Origin: Serratia sp. FDAARGOS_506 | GTDB lineage: Bacteria > Pseudomonadota > Gammaproteobacteria > Enterobacterales > Enterobacteriaceae | Direction of reading: 5' to 3' | NCBI RefSeq assembly: GCF_003812745.1 | Contig: NZ_CP033831.1 | Span: 1,426,001-1,490,000 of the forward strand | DNA length: 64,000 nucleotides | Shown here: positions 9,239 through 18,953 of the stretch, one piece after another | Numbering within the stretch: the first letter of the stretch is position 1 | Layout of the letters: the number at the start of each line of letters is the position of its first letter | Notes under the pieces: generated by a model | Databases searched by the model: none | What the model was told of the DNA's origin: nothing | What the model saw: only the letters and a program-made list of their open reading frames with translations | Position numbers and translations under genes: made by a program

Positions 9239-9856
9239 ATGTTACTGAGCATCCTTTATATCATCGGCATCACCGCCGAAGCCATGACCGGCGCGCTGGC
9301 GGCCGGCCGCCGCCAAATGGACATGTTCGGCGTGATCATTATCGCCTCGGTCACGGCGATCGGCGGCGGGTCGGTGCGCGATATGCTGCTCGGGCATTTC
9401 CCGCTGGGTTGGGTCAAGCACCCGGAATACATTGTCATCGTCGCGATAGCGGCGATCGTCACCACCTGGGTGGCCCCTTTGATGCGCCATCTGCGCCGCC
9501 TGTTCCTGGTGCTCGACGCCGTCGGCCTGATCGTCTTCTCCATCATCGGCGCCCAAGTGGCGCTGGACATGGGGCACAGCGCGATTATCGCCGCCATCGC
9601 CGCGGTGATCACCGGCGTTTTCGGCGGGGTACTGCGCGATATGTTCTGTAACCGTATCCCGCTGGTTTTCCAGAAAGAGATCTATGCCGGCATCTCCTTC
9701 AGCGCCGCCTGGCTGTATATCGGCCTGCAGCACCTCAGCCTGCCGCACAATCTGGTGGTAATCCTCACCCTGGTCGCCGGCCTGAGCGCGCGTCTTATCG
9801 CCCTGCGCTTCCGCCTCGGCCTGCCGGTGTTTAACTACCAACATCCGGATCACTGA
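9239..9856 (+). CDS. yicG: TRIC/UPF0126 family membrane protein YicG
   Basis: The 205-residue inner-membrane protein matches E. coli YicG in length. It belongs to the family related to trimeric intracellular cation channels. Two repeats are visible, each with glycine-rich [11 protein letters not shown] (near 42) and [12 protein letters not shown] (near 130), typical of this fold with seven membrane helices. The transported species for YicG is not established here. In E. coli ligB lies between yicG and gmk; here gmk follows directly after 211 bp. Confidence 0.9.
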   Translation: MLLSILYIIGITAEAMTGALAAGRRQMDMFGVIIIASVTAIGGGSVRDMLLGHFPLGWVKHPEYIVIVAIAAIVTTWVAPLMRHLRRLFLVLDAVGLIVFSIIGAQVALDMGHSAIIAAIAAVITGVFGGVLRDMFCNRIPLVFQKEIYAGISFSAAWLYIGLQHLSLPHNLVVILTLVAGLSARLIALRFRLGLPVFNYQHPDH

Positions 9857-9970
9857 TCTCGGAGCCGCAACGCGCCGCCGCCGAGGCCAAAACTTCAGAA
9901 ATGTTGCCCTTCGACGCGCAAATTCGCTCATTCGCCGCTTTTTCCGCGCAAAGCGGCGGGCAAAATGCGA

Positions 9971-10691
<721 letters not shown>

Positions 10692-10745
10692 AGGCAGTTT
10701 CAGTATCATGCCCAGTCTTTTCGTCACCTGTGGAGTAGCACAAAT

Positions 10746-11021
10746 ATGGCACGCGTAACTGTTCAAGACGCTGTAGAGAAAATTGGTAACCGTTTTGACC
10801 TGGTGTTGGTCGCTGCTCGTCGGGCGCGTCAGATCCAGACCGGCGGCAAAGATGCACTGGTTCCGGAAGAGAACGACAAGTACACCGTTATCGCCCTGCG
10901 CGAAATCGAAGAAGGCCTGATCACCAGCCAGATCCTCGACGTGCGTGAGCGCCAGGAGCAGCAAGAGCAGGAAGCCGCAGAGATTCAAGCGGTTACCGCG
11001 ATTGCTGAAGGTCGTCGTTAA
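10746..11021 (+). CDS. rpoZ: RNA polymerase omega subunit
   Basis: The 91-residue protein begins [20 protein letters not shown] and is the omega subunit, which binds beta-prime, helps assemble RNA polymerase and forms part of one ppGpp site on the enzyme. The length equals that in E. coli. It has a clear GGAG ribosome-binding site and lies 54 bp after gmk and 18 bp before spoT, so the gene for a ppGpp-responsive subunit is co-transcribed with the gene for a ppGpp-metabolising enzyme. Confidence 0.98.
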   Translation: MARVTVQDAVEKIGNRFDLVLVAARRARQIQTGGKDALVPEENDKYTVIALREIEEGLITSQILDVRERQEQQEQEAAEIQAVTAIAEGRR

Positions 11022-11039
11022 TTAGACTGCGAGTCCGCC

Positions 11040-13151
11040 TTGTACCTGTTTGAAAGCCTGAATCTGCTGATTCAACGTTACCTGCCCGAGGAGCAGATTA
11101 AGCGCCTCAAACAGGCATACCTCGTCGCGCGCGACGCGCACGAGGGCCAGACACGCTCCAGCGGTGAGCCCTACATTACTCACCCGGTCGCCGTGGCCTG
11201 CATTCTGGCGGAAATGCGTCTCGATCACGAGACGCTGATGGCGGCATTGCTGCACGACGTCATCGAAGACACCCCAGCCACCTATCAAGATATGGAACAG
11301 CTGTTCGGCAAGAGCGTCGCCGAACTGGTTGAGGGCGTCTCCAAGCTCGACAAGCTGAAGTTCCAGGACAAGAAAGAAGCGCAGGCGGAAAACTTCCGCA
11401 AGATGATCATGGCGATGGTGCAGGATATCCGCGTCGTGCTGATCAAGCTGGCCGACCGTACGCACAACATGCGCACCCTCGGTTCGCTGCGCCCCGACAA
11501 ACGCCGGCGCATCGCGCGTGAAACCCTGGAAATCTACAGCCCGCTCGCCCACCGTCTGGGTATTCATCACCTGAAGACCGAGCTGGAAGAGCTGGGCTTC
11601 GAGGCGCTGTACCCGAACCGTTATCGCGTGATCAAGGAAGTGGTGAAAGCCGCACGCGGCAACCGCAAAGAGATGATTCAAAAAATCCTCTCCGAGATCG
11701 AAGGGCGGCTGACCGAAGCCGGCATCGCCTGCCGCGTCAGCGGGCGGGAAAAACACCTCTACTCCATCTACCTCAAGATGCACCTCAAAGAACAGCGTTT
11801 CCATTCCATCATGGATATCTACGCGTTCCGGGTGATCGTGAAAGAGGTCGATACCTGCTATCGCGTGCTCGGCCAGGTGCACAGCCTGTACAAACCGCGC
11901 CCGGGGCGGGTGAAAGATTACATCGCCATTCCCAAGGCCAACGGCTATCAATCGCTGCATACCTCGCTGATCGGCCCGCACGGCGTGCCGGTCGAAGTGC
12001 AGATCCGCACCGAAGACATGGACCAAATGGCTGAGATGGGGGTGGCCGCGCACTGGGCTTACAAGGAAAGAGAACAGGGCGAAACCGGCACTACGGCGCA
12101 GATCCGCGCCCAGCGCTGGATGCAAAGCCTGCTGGAGCTGCAGCAAAGCGCCGGCAGTTCGTTTGAATTTATCGAGAGCGTCAAATCCGATCTGTTCCCG
12201 GATGAGATTTACGTTTTCACCCCGGAAGGCCGCATCGTTGAGCTGCCCGCCGGCGCCACGCCGGTCGACTTCGCCTATGCGGTGCATACCGATATCGGCC
12301 ATGCCTGCGTCGGGGCGCGCGTCGATCGTCAGCCATACCCGCTGTCGCAGTCGCTGACCAGCGGCCAGACCGTCGAGATCATCACCGCGCCGGGCGCACG
12401 GCCCAACGCCGCCTGGCTGAACTTCGTGGTCAGCTCGAAAGCGCGCGCCAAGATTCGCCAGATGCTGAAGAACCTCAAGCGCGACGACTCCGTCGGCCTC
12501 GGCCGCCGTCTGCTCAACCACGCGCTGGGCGGTAGCCGCAAGCTGGCCGAAATCCCGCAGGAAAATATTCAGCACGAGCTGGACCGCATGAAGCTGGCAA
12601 CGCTGGACGATCTGCTGGCGGAAATCGGCCTCGGCAACGCCATGAGCGTGGTGGTGGCGAAGAATCTGCAGGGCGATCAGTCCAGCCTGGGCGCGTCATC
12701 CGGCGTGCGCAATCTGGCCATCAAGGGCGCCGACGGGGTGTTGATCACCTTCGCCAAGTGCTGCCGCCCGATTCCGGGCGATCCGATTATTGCTCACGTC
12801 AGCCCGGGCAAAGGGCTGGTGATCCACCATGAATCCTGCCGCAATATTCGCGGCTATCAGAAAGAGCCTGAGAAGTTCATGGCGGTCGAGTGGGATAAAG
12901 AGACCGAGCAGGAGTTCATCGCCGAGATCAAGGTGGACATGTTCAACCACCAGGGCGCGCTGGCCAACCTGACGGCGGCGATCAATGCAGCCGAGTCCAA
13001 TATTCAGAGCCTGAACACCGAAGAGAAAGACGGTCGGGTTTATAGCGCCTTTATCCGCTTGACCACCCGCGATCGCATCCATTTGGCAAACATTATGCGT
13101 AAAATCCGTATCATGCCGGATGTGATCAAAGTTAACCGCAACCGAAACTAG
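11040..13151 (+). CDS. spoT: Bifunctional (p)ppGpp synthetase/hydrolase SpoT
   Basis: The 703-residue protein degrades, and weakly makes, the alarmone (p)ppGpp in response to carbon, iron and fatty-acid starvation. Translation begins at a TTG codon (11040-11042), as in E. coli. The N-terminal HD hydrolase domain has the intact H72-D73-VIE-D77 catalytic motif. A RelA-type synthetase domain follows (KDYIAIPKANGYQSLHT, near 290), then a TGS domain (about 388-447, EIYVFTPEGRIVELP) and a C-terminal ACT domain (about 630-703). The hydrolase motif is complete, so the enzyme should be active in removal of ppGpp. Confidence 0.98.
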   Translation: MYLFESLNLLIQRYLPEEQIKRLKQAYLVARDAHEGQTRSSGEPYITHPVAVACILAEMRLDHETLMAALLHDVIEDTPATYQDMEQLFGKSVAELVEGVSKLDKLKFQDKKEAQAENFRKMIMAMVQDIRVVLIKLADRTHNMRTLGSLRPDKRRRIARETLEIYSPLAHRLGIHHLKTELEELGFEALYPNRYRVIKEVVKAARGNRKEMIQKILSEIEGRLTEAGIACRVSGREKHLYSIYLKMHLKEQRFHSIMDIYAFRVIVKEVDTCYRVLGQVHSLYKPRPGRVKDYIAIPKANGYQSLHTSLIGPHGVPVEVQIRTEDMDQMAEMGVAAHWAYKEREQGETGTTAQIRAQRWMQSLLELQQSAGSSFEFIESVKSDLFPDEIYVFTPEGRIVELPAGATPVDFAYAVHTDIGHACVGARVDRQPYPLSQSLTSGQTVEIITAPGARPNAAWLNFVVSSKARAKIRQMLKNLKRDDSVGLGRRLLNHALGGSRKLAEIPQENIQHELDRMKLATLDDLLAEIGLGNAMSVVVAKNLQGDQSSLGASSGVRNLAIKGADGVLITFAKCCRPIPGDPIIAHVSPGKGLVIHHESCRNIRGYQKEPEKFMAVEWDKETEQEFIAEIKVDMFNHQGALANLTAAINAAESNIQSLNTEEKDGRVYSAFIRLTTRDRIHLANIMRKIRIMPDVIKVNRNRN

Positions 13152-13156
13152 CGCTT

Positions 13157-13852
13157 ATGAGTCCTGAACGCTATGCGCGGATTTGTGAAATGCTCGCGAC
13201 CCGGCAGCCGGATTTGACGGTCTGCCTGGAGCAAGTGCACAAGCCGCATAACGTCTCCGCCATTATTCGCACCGCCGACGCCGTCGGCGTGCATCAGGTT
13301 CATGCCGTGTGGCCCACCACCCGCATGCGCACCCTGGTTTCCTCCGCCGCCGGCAGTAACAGCTGGGTCAGCGTCAAAACCCATCGCTCCATCGGCGACG
13401 CTGTCAGTCATCTGAAAGCGCAGGGCATGCAAATTCTGGCCACCAATCTGTCTGCGCGCGCGGTCGATTTCCGCGAAGTGGACTATACCCGGCCCACCTG
13501 CGTGCTGCTCGGCCAGGAAAAAACCGGCATCACCGAAGAAGCGCTGGCGCTCGCCGATCAAGACATCGTCATTCCGATGATCGGCATGGTGCAATCGCTC
13601 AACGTCTCCGTGGCTTCGGCACTGATCCTGTATGAAGCGCAGCGCCAGCGGCAGAACGCCGGATTGTATCGCCGCGACAACAGCATGTTGGATGAAGAAG
13701 AGCAGCAGCGTCTGCTGTTCGAAGGCGGCTATCCGGTGCTGGCCAACGTGGCCAAGCGCAAAGGGCTGCCACGCCCGCTGATTGACGAGCAAGGCCAGGT
13801 GGTCGCCAGCGCCGAGTGGTGGGCGGCCATGCAGGCGACGGTGCGCAAATGA
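13157..13852 (+). CDS. trmH: tRNA (guanosine(18)-2'-O)-methyltransferase
   Basis: The 231-residue SPOUT-class enzyme methylates the 2'-OH of G18 in the D-loop of a subset of tRNAs using S-adenosylmethionine. The three SpoU motifs are present: NVSAIIRTADAVGVHQ near residue 35, LLGQEKTGI near 120 and IPMIGMVQSLNVSVASALILYE near 140-160, the last forming the trefoil knot. It starts 5 bp after spoT and its TGA overlaps the recG ATG, so all three are translationally linked. Confidence 0.97.
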   Translation: MSPERYARICEMLATRQPDLTVCLEQVHKPHNVSAIIRTADAVGVHQVHAVWPTTRMRTLVSSAAGSNSWVSVKTHRSIGDAVSHLKAQGMQILATNLSARAVDFREVDYTRPTCVLLGQEKTGITEEALALADQDIVIPMIGMVQSLNVSVASALILYEAQRQRQNAGLYRRDNSMLDEEEQQRLLFEGGYPVLANVAKRKGLPRPLIDEQGQVVASAEWWAAMQATVRK

Positions 13853-15930
13853 AAGGCCGCCTGCTGGATGCTGTCCCACTCACCACGCTTTCCGGGGTTG
13901 GCGCCAGCCAGGCGGGCAAACTGGCCAAGCTTGGCCTCGACACCATTCAGGATCTGCTGCTGCATCTGCCGCTGCGCTACGAAGACCGCACCCGCCTCTA
14001 CCCGATCAACGATCTGCTGCCGGGCATCTACGCCACGGTAGAAGGGGAAGTGCTGCGCAGCGACATCAGCTTCGGCCGTCGCCGCATGCTGACCTGCCAG
14101 ATCAGCGACGGCACCGGCATCCTCACCATGCGGTTCTTCAACTTCAACGCCGCAATGAAGAACAGCCTGGCCACCGGCCGCCGCGTGACCGCCTACGGCG
14201 AGATCAAACGCGGCAACCACGGCGCGGAGATCATTCATCCGGAATACCGCATTCAGGGCGAAACCAGCGAGGTTGAGCTGCAGGAGTCGCTGACGCCGGT
14301 CTACCCCACCACCGAAGGGGTTCGGCAAGCCACGCTGCGCAAACTGACTGACCAGGCGCTGGAGCTGCTGGATACCTGCGCCATCGCCGAACTGCTGCCG
14401 CCGGAGCTGAGCGGCGGCCTGATGAGCCTGCCGCAGGCGCTGCACACCCTGCATCGCCCGCCGCCGGACATCCAGCTGGCGGATCTGGAGCTGGGCAAAC
14501 ACCCGGCGCAAAAACGCCTGATCCTCGAAGAACTGCTGGCGCATAACCTCAGCATGCTGGCAGTGCGCGCCGGCGCCCAAAGTTACCGGGCGCAGCCGCT
14601 GCTGCCGGACGATCGGCTGAAAAACCGTTTTCTCGCCCAGCTGCCGTTCTCGCCGACCGGCGCGCAGACGCGCGTGGTGGCCGACATCGAAGCCGATATG
14701 CAAAAAGACTTCCCGATGATGCGGCTGGTGCAGGGCGACGTCGGTTCCGGCAAAACGCTGGTGGCGGCGCTGGCGGCGCTGCGCGCTATCGCGCACGGCA
14801 AGCAGGTGGCGCTGATGGCACCGACCGAGCTGCTGGCCGAGCAGCACGCCAACAATTTCCGTCAGTGGTTCGAGCCGCTGGGGCTGGAAGTCGGCTGGCT
14901 GGCTGGCAAACAGAAAGGCAAAGCGCGCATCGCGCAGCAGGAAGCCATCGCCAGCGGCCAGGTATCAATGGTGGTCGGCACCCACGCCATCTTCCAGGAG
15001 CAGGTGCAGTTCAACGGCCTGGCTCTGGTGATCATCGATGAGCAGCACCGCTTCGGGGTGCATCAGCGGCTGGCGCTGTGGGAGAAAGGTGAAGAACAAG
15101 GCTTCCACGCCCATCAGCTGATCATGACCGCCACGCCGATCCCACGCACGCTGGCGATGACCGCCTATGCCGATCTCGATACCTCGGTCATTGACGAGCT
15201 GCCGCCGGGCCGCACGCCGGTGACCACCGTCGCTATCCCCGATACCCGTCGCGCCGACATCATTCAACGGGTGAAAAGCGCCTGTCTGGAAGAGGGACGG
15301 CAGGCTTACTGGGTGTGCACGCTGATCGAAGAGTCCGAGCTGCTGGAGGCGCAGGCGGCGGAAGCCACCTGGGAAGAATTGAAAGCCGCGCTGCCGGAGC
15401 TGAAGGTGGCGCTGGTGCACGGCCGCATGAAAGCGCAGGAAAAGCAGGCGGTGATGCAGGCGTTTAAACAGGGCGAGCTGCAGCTGTTGGTCGCCACCAC
15501 GGTGATCGAGGTCGGCGTCGACGTGCCGAACGCCAGCCTGATGATCATCGAAAACCCGGAACGGCTGGGCCTGGCGCAGCTGCACCAGCTGCGCGGCCGC
15601 GTAGGGCGCGGCGCGGTGGCCTCACACTGCGTGCTGCTGTACAAAACGCCGCTGAGCAAGACTGCGCAAACGCGCCTGCAGGTGCTGCGCGACAGCAACG
15701 ATGGCTTCGTCATCGCGCAGCGCGATCTGGAGATCCGCGGCCCGGGCGAGCTGCTGGGCACCCGCCAGACCGGCAGCGCCGAATTCAAGGTGGCGGATCT
15801 GCTGCGCGATCAGGCGATGATCCCCGAAGTGCAGCGCGTCGCTCGCCATCTCCATCAGCACTATCCGGAGCACGCCCAGGCGTTGATCGAACGCTGGCTG
15901 CCGGAGAAAGCGCGTTATTCCAACGCATAA
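13849..15930 (+). CDS. recG: ATP-dependent DNA helicase RecG
   Basis: The 693-residue protein equals E. coli RecG, a double-stranded DNA translocase that remodels stalled replication forks, branched recombination intermediates and R-loops. The N-terminal wedge domain (about 50-150) precedes the helicase core with Walker A GDVGSGKT at residues 296-303, the DEQH box at 397-400, and motif VI in the QLHQLRGRVGRG region near 580. The ATG at 13849 overlaps the trmH stop in an ATGA. An upstream start 11 codons earlier is unsupported. A strong shared terminator follows. Confidence 0.98.
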   Translation: MKGRLLDAVPLTTLSGVGASQAGKLAKLGLDTIQDLLLHLPLRYEDRTRLYPINDLLPGIYATVEGEVLRSDISFGRRRMLTCQISDGTGILTMRFFNFNAAMKNSLATGRRVTAYGEIKRGNHGAEIIHPEYRIQGETSEVELQESLTPVYPTTEGVRQATLRKLTDQALELLDTCAIAELLPPELSGGLMSLPQALHTLHRPPPDIQLADLELGKHPAQKRLILEELLAHNLSMLAVRAGAQSYRAQPLLPDDRLKNRFLAQLPFSPTGAQTRVVADIEADMQKDFPMMRLVQGDVGSGKTLVAALAALRAIAHGKQVALMAPTELLAEQHANNFRQWFEPLGLEVGWLAGKQKGKARIAQQEAIASGQVSMVVGTHAIFQEQVQFNGLALVIIDEQHRFGVHQRLALWEKGEEQGFHAHQLIMTATPIPRTLAMTAYADLDTSVIDELPPGRTPVTTVAIPDTRRADIIQRVKSACLEEGRQAYWVCTLIEESELLEAQAAEATWEELKAALPELKVALVHGRMKAQEKQAVMQAFKQGELQLLVATTVIEVGVDVPNASLMIIENPERLGLAQLHQLRGRVGRGAVASHCVLLYKTPLSKTAQTRLQVLRDSNDGFVIAQRDLEIRGPGELLGTRQTGSAEFKVADLLRDQAMIPEVQRVARHLHQHYPEHAQALIERWLPEKARYSNA

Positions 15931-15955
15931 AAAAGGGCGCCGCAGGCGCCCTTTT
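15931..15955. terminator. Bidirectional terminator between recG and gltS
   Basis: An 11-bp stem AAAAGGGCGCC/GGCGCCCTTTT with a GCA loop starts right after the recG stop. The symmetrical A and T tracts suit termination of both convergent genes. Confidence 0.9.
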
Positions 15956-15972
15956 CCTTATGACTCGCGATA

Positions 15973-17184
15973 TCACCCCACCGCCGGGAACACCGGCAGC
16001 AGCAGATACAGCTTGATGACGATGGCATTGGCGATATCGATAAAGAACGCCCCCACCATGGGCACCACCAAAAACGCCACGTGCGAGGGGCCGAAACGAT
16101 CGGTGATCGCCTGCATGTTAGCGATCGCCGTCGGCGTGGCGCCCATACCGAAGCCGCAGTGGCCGGCGGCCAGCACCGCCGCGTCGTAGTTTTTACCCAT
16201 CACCCGGTAGGTAACGAAGATCGCGTACAGTGCCATGACCAGCGTCTGCACCGCCAGGATCGCCAGCATCGGCAGCGCCAGCGAGGCCAGCTCCCACAAG
16301 CGCAGGCTCATCAGTGCCATCGCCAGGAATAGCGACAGGCTGACGTTACCCAGCACCGATACCGCCCGCTCGAACACGGTATAGAAACCGGTGAAGGCCA
16401 GCGTGTTGCTGAGGATCACCCCGACGAACAGCACGCAAACGAAGTTCGGCAGTTCAAACACCGTGCCGCTCAGCAGGCCGGCAATCAACTGCCCCAGGCT
16501 CAGACAGATGGCGATCATGGCGATGGTTTCGATCATCACCAGCGAGGTGATCAGGCGGCCGCTTTCCGGCTTCTCAAAACCGCTCGGCTGCACGCTGTCT
16601 TCCGGCGTGCCTTCCGGCGTGGAGGAGTGTTTAACCAGATAGCGTGCCACCGGGCCGCCGATCAGGCCGCCCAGCACCAGGCCGAAGGTGGCGCAGGCCA
16701 TGGCGACTTCCGTGGCGTTCTCGAAACCGTAGCGCTCGATGAACAGCTTGCTCCAGGCGGCCCCGGTGCCGTGGCCACCCGACAGGGTGATCGACCCGGC
16801 GATCAAGCCCATCAACGGATCCAGCCCCAGCATTTTCGCCATCCCGATGCCGATGGCGTTCTGCACGATAAGCAACCCCAGCACCACGAACAGGAACACC
16901 ACCAGCACCTTGCCGCCGGCGCGCAAACGCGCCAGATTGGCGTTCAGGCCAATGGTAGCGAAGAAGGCCAGCATCAGCGGGTCCTTCAGCGACATGTCAA
17001 AACTGATTTCCCAGTTGACGAGCTTTTTCAGGGCTAACAGCAGGAGGGCCACCAGCAAACCGCCGGCGACGGGAGCAGGGATGGTATATTTTCGCAGCAG
17101 GGGAATGGTTCTGACGCACTTGCCCCCGAGGAGCAAAACCAGCGTCGCCGCGACCAACGTGCCATAAGTATCAAGATGAAACAT
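15973..17184 (-). CDS. gltS: Sodium/glutamate symporter
   Basis: The 403-residue inner-membrane protein is GltS, the Na+-dependent glutamate carrier. Two inverted structural halves each contain a GGH-type reentrant loop: SITLSGGHGTGAAW near residue 135 and AGHCGFGMGATPTAIANM near 340-355, both diagnostic of the family. About ten membrane helices are seen with a hydrophilic central loop (STPEGTPEDSVQPSGFEKPE). It is convergent with recG and divergent from xanP, the same arrangement as in E. coli. Confidence 0.97.
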   Translation of the reverse strand: MFHLDTYGTLVAATLVLLLGGKCVRTIPLLRKYTIPAPVAGGLLVALLLLALKKLVNWEISFDMSLKDPLMLAFFATIGLNANLARLRAGGKVLVVFLFVVLGLLIVQNAIGIGMAKMLGLDPLMGLIAGSITLSGGHGTGAAWSKLFIERYGFENATEVAMACATFGLVLGGLIGGPVARYLVKHSSTPEGTPEDSVQPSGFEKPESGRLITSLVMIETIAMIAICLSLGQLIAGLLSGTVFELPNFVCVLFVGVILSNTLAFTGFYTVFERAVSVLGNVSLSLFLAMALMSLRLWELASLALPMLAILAVQTLVMALYAIFVTYRVMGKNYDAAVLAAGHCGFGMGATPTAIANMQAITDRFGPSHVAFLVVPMVGAFFIDIANAIVIKLYLLLPVFPAVG

Positions 17185-17354
17185 CCAGGTACTCCATGTA
17201 AGGGAAAAGATCCAAATAAAAATAATAAGTTATAGAAAACCACTTAGTTTTTAAACTTGATGAGTGCAGGATTAGAAGTAAAAAACGCTGAGATGACAAG
17301 AAAAAATGAATGAAAATGCGACATAAACGAGAAAGTCGGCAACATAATATTTGC

Positions 17355-17370
17355 GCGCAACCGTTTGCTT
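17355..17370 (+). promoter_or_regulatory. Candidate PurR operator upstream of xanP
   Basis: GCGCAACCGTTTGCTT fits the 16-bp PurR consensus ANGCAANCGNTTNCNT at every defined position but the first. It lies 55 bp before the xanP start. Purine repression of a xanthine permease is biologically sensible, but binding is inferred from sequence only. Confidence 0.6.
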
Positions 17371-17424
17371 TTGCGGGGCGGAGCATTAAAATGCCTGCTT
17401 TGCCGTATCTGGAAACGCCACACC

Positions 17425-18825
17425 ATGAGCATGTCATCCTCCGAGCTTGATGCCGCACGCCAAGCCGCCTCTGAACCCCGCGCCAGTGAACTGATTTACC
17501 GCCTGGAAGATCGCCCGCCGCTGCCGCAAACGCTGTTTGCCGCAGGCCAGCATCTGCTGGCGATGTTCGTCGCGGTGATCACTCCGGCCCTGCTGATCTG
17601 CCAGGCTCTGGGCCTGCCGGCACAGGATACCCAGCACATCATCAGCATGTCGCTGTTCGCCTCCGGTCTGGCTTCCATTCTGCAAATCAAAACCTGGGGG
17701 CCGGTGGGCTCCGGCCTGCTGTCCATTCAGGGCACCAGCTTCAACTTCGTTTCGCCGCTGATCATGGGCGGTCTGGCGCTGAAAAACGGCGGTGCCGACG
17801 TGCCGACCATGATGGCCGCGCTGTTCGGCACCCTGATGGTCGCCTCCTGCACCGAAATTTTGCTGTCGCGCGTGCTGCATCTGGCGCGCCGCATCATCAC
17901 CCCGCTGGTTTCCGGCATCGTGGTGATGATCATCGGTCTGTCGCTGATTCAGGTCGGCCTGACCTCGATCGGCGGCGGCTACGCCGCGATGAACGATCAC
18001 AGCTTCGGCTCGCCGAAAAACCTGCTGCTGGCCGGCGCGGTGCTGGTCGTGATCATTCTGCTGAATCGCCAGCGCAACCCTTACCTGCGCGTGGCTTCGC
18101 TGGTGATCGCCATGGCGGTCGGCTATCTGTTGGCCTGGGCGATGGACATGCTGCCCGCCGACGCACCGGCGGCCCCAACGGCGGCGATCACCATCCCAAC
18201 GCCACTCTATTACGGCCTGGGCTTCGACTGGAACCTGCTGCTGCCGCTGATGCTGATCTTTATGGTCACCTCGCTGGAAACCATCGGTGACATCACCGCC
18301 ACCTCCGACGTCTCCGAACAGCCGGTCAGCGGGCCACTGTATATGAAGCGGCTGAAAGGCGGCGTGCTGGCCAACGGCCTGAACTCGATGCTGTCGGCGG
18401 TGTTCAACACCTTCCCCAACTCCTGCTTCGGCCAGAACAACGGCGTGATCCAACTGACCGGCGTCGCCAGCCGCTACGTCGGCTTCGTGGTGGCGCTGAT
18501 GCTGATCGCGCTGGGGCTGTTCCCTGCGGTGGCCGGCTTCGTACAGCACATTCCCGAGCCGGTTCTGGGCGGCGCGACCATCGTGATGTTCGGCACCATC
18601 GCCGCCTCTGGCGTGCGCATCGTGTCGCGCGAGCGTCTGAACCGCCGCGCCATCATGATCATGGCACTGTCGCTGGCCGTCGGCATGGGCGTCTCCCAGC
18701 AGCCGCTGATCCTGCAGTTCGCGCCGGACTGGCTGAAAACCCTGCTCTCTTCCGGCATCGCCGCCGGCGGTATTACCGCCATCGTGCTGAACCTGGTGTT
18801 CCCGCAGGAACACGAGAAAAAGTAA
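17425..18825 (+). CDS. xanP: Xanthine permease XanP
   Basis: The 466-residue NCS2-family proton symporter imports xanthine across the inner membrane. Nearly every segment matches E. coli XanP (YicE), including the N-terminal [18 protein letters not shown], the substrate-site helix with [18 protein letters not shown] near residue 285, and the family signature [19 protein letters not shown] near 335. ATG 17425 is chosen for family length; a second ATG at 17431 is also possible. The longer frame to 17365 is not supported. A PurR-like site upstream suggests purine control. Confidence 0.95.
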   Translation: MSMSSSELDAARQAASEPRASELIYRLEDRPPLPQTLFAAGQHLLAMFVAVITPALLICQALGLPAQDTQHIISMSLFASGLASILQIKTWGPVGSGLLSIQGTSFNFVSPLIMGGLALKNGGADVPTMMAALFGTLMVASCTEILLSRVLHLARRIITPLVSGIVVMIIGLSLIQVGLTSIGGGYAAMNDHSFGSPKNLLLAGAVLVVIILLNRQRNPYLRVASLVIAMAVGYLLAWAMDMLPADAPAAPTAAITIPTPLYYGLGFDWNLLLPLMLIFMVTSLETIGDITATSDVSEQPVSGPLYMKRLKGGVLANGLNSMLSAVFNTFPNSCFGQNNGVIQLTGVASRYVGFVVALMLIALGLFPAVAGFVQHIPEPVLGGATIVMFGTIAASGVRIVSRERLNRRAIMIMALSLAVGMGVSQQPLILQFAPDWLKTLLSSGIAAGGITAIVLNLVFPQEHEKK

Positions 18826-18842
18826 CCCGTCCATTGATGTTC

Positions 18843-18868
18843 AAACGGCCGCTTGCGGCCGTTTTTTA
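18843..18868 (+). terminator. Terminator after xanP
   Basis: A perfect 10-bp stem AAACGGCCGC/GCGGCCGTTT with TT centre runs into further T residues, 17 bp after the xanP stop. Confidence 0.9.
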
Positions 18869-18953
18869 TTGTCTATCAGACCATTGCCCTTGAGATGCCC
18901 GGCCAATTGCGGCATAAACAGGGTATCTTTTTTGACCGATGCGGATGTAGACG

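Noticed and set aside
11022-12575. 517-codon open frame opposite spoT
   Set aside because: It is an antisense shadow of SpoT; long stop-free antisense frames are expected from the codon bias.
17434-18834. 466-codon open frame opposite xanP
   Set aside because: It is a His/Gln/Arg-rich shadow of a membrane-protein gene with no family resemblance.
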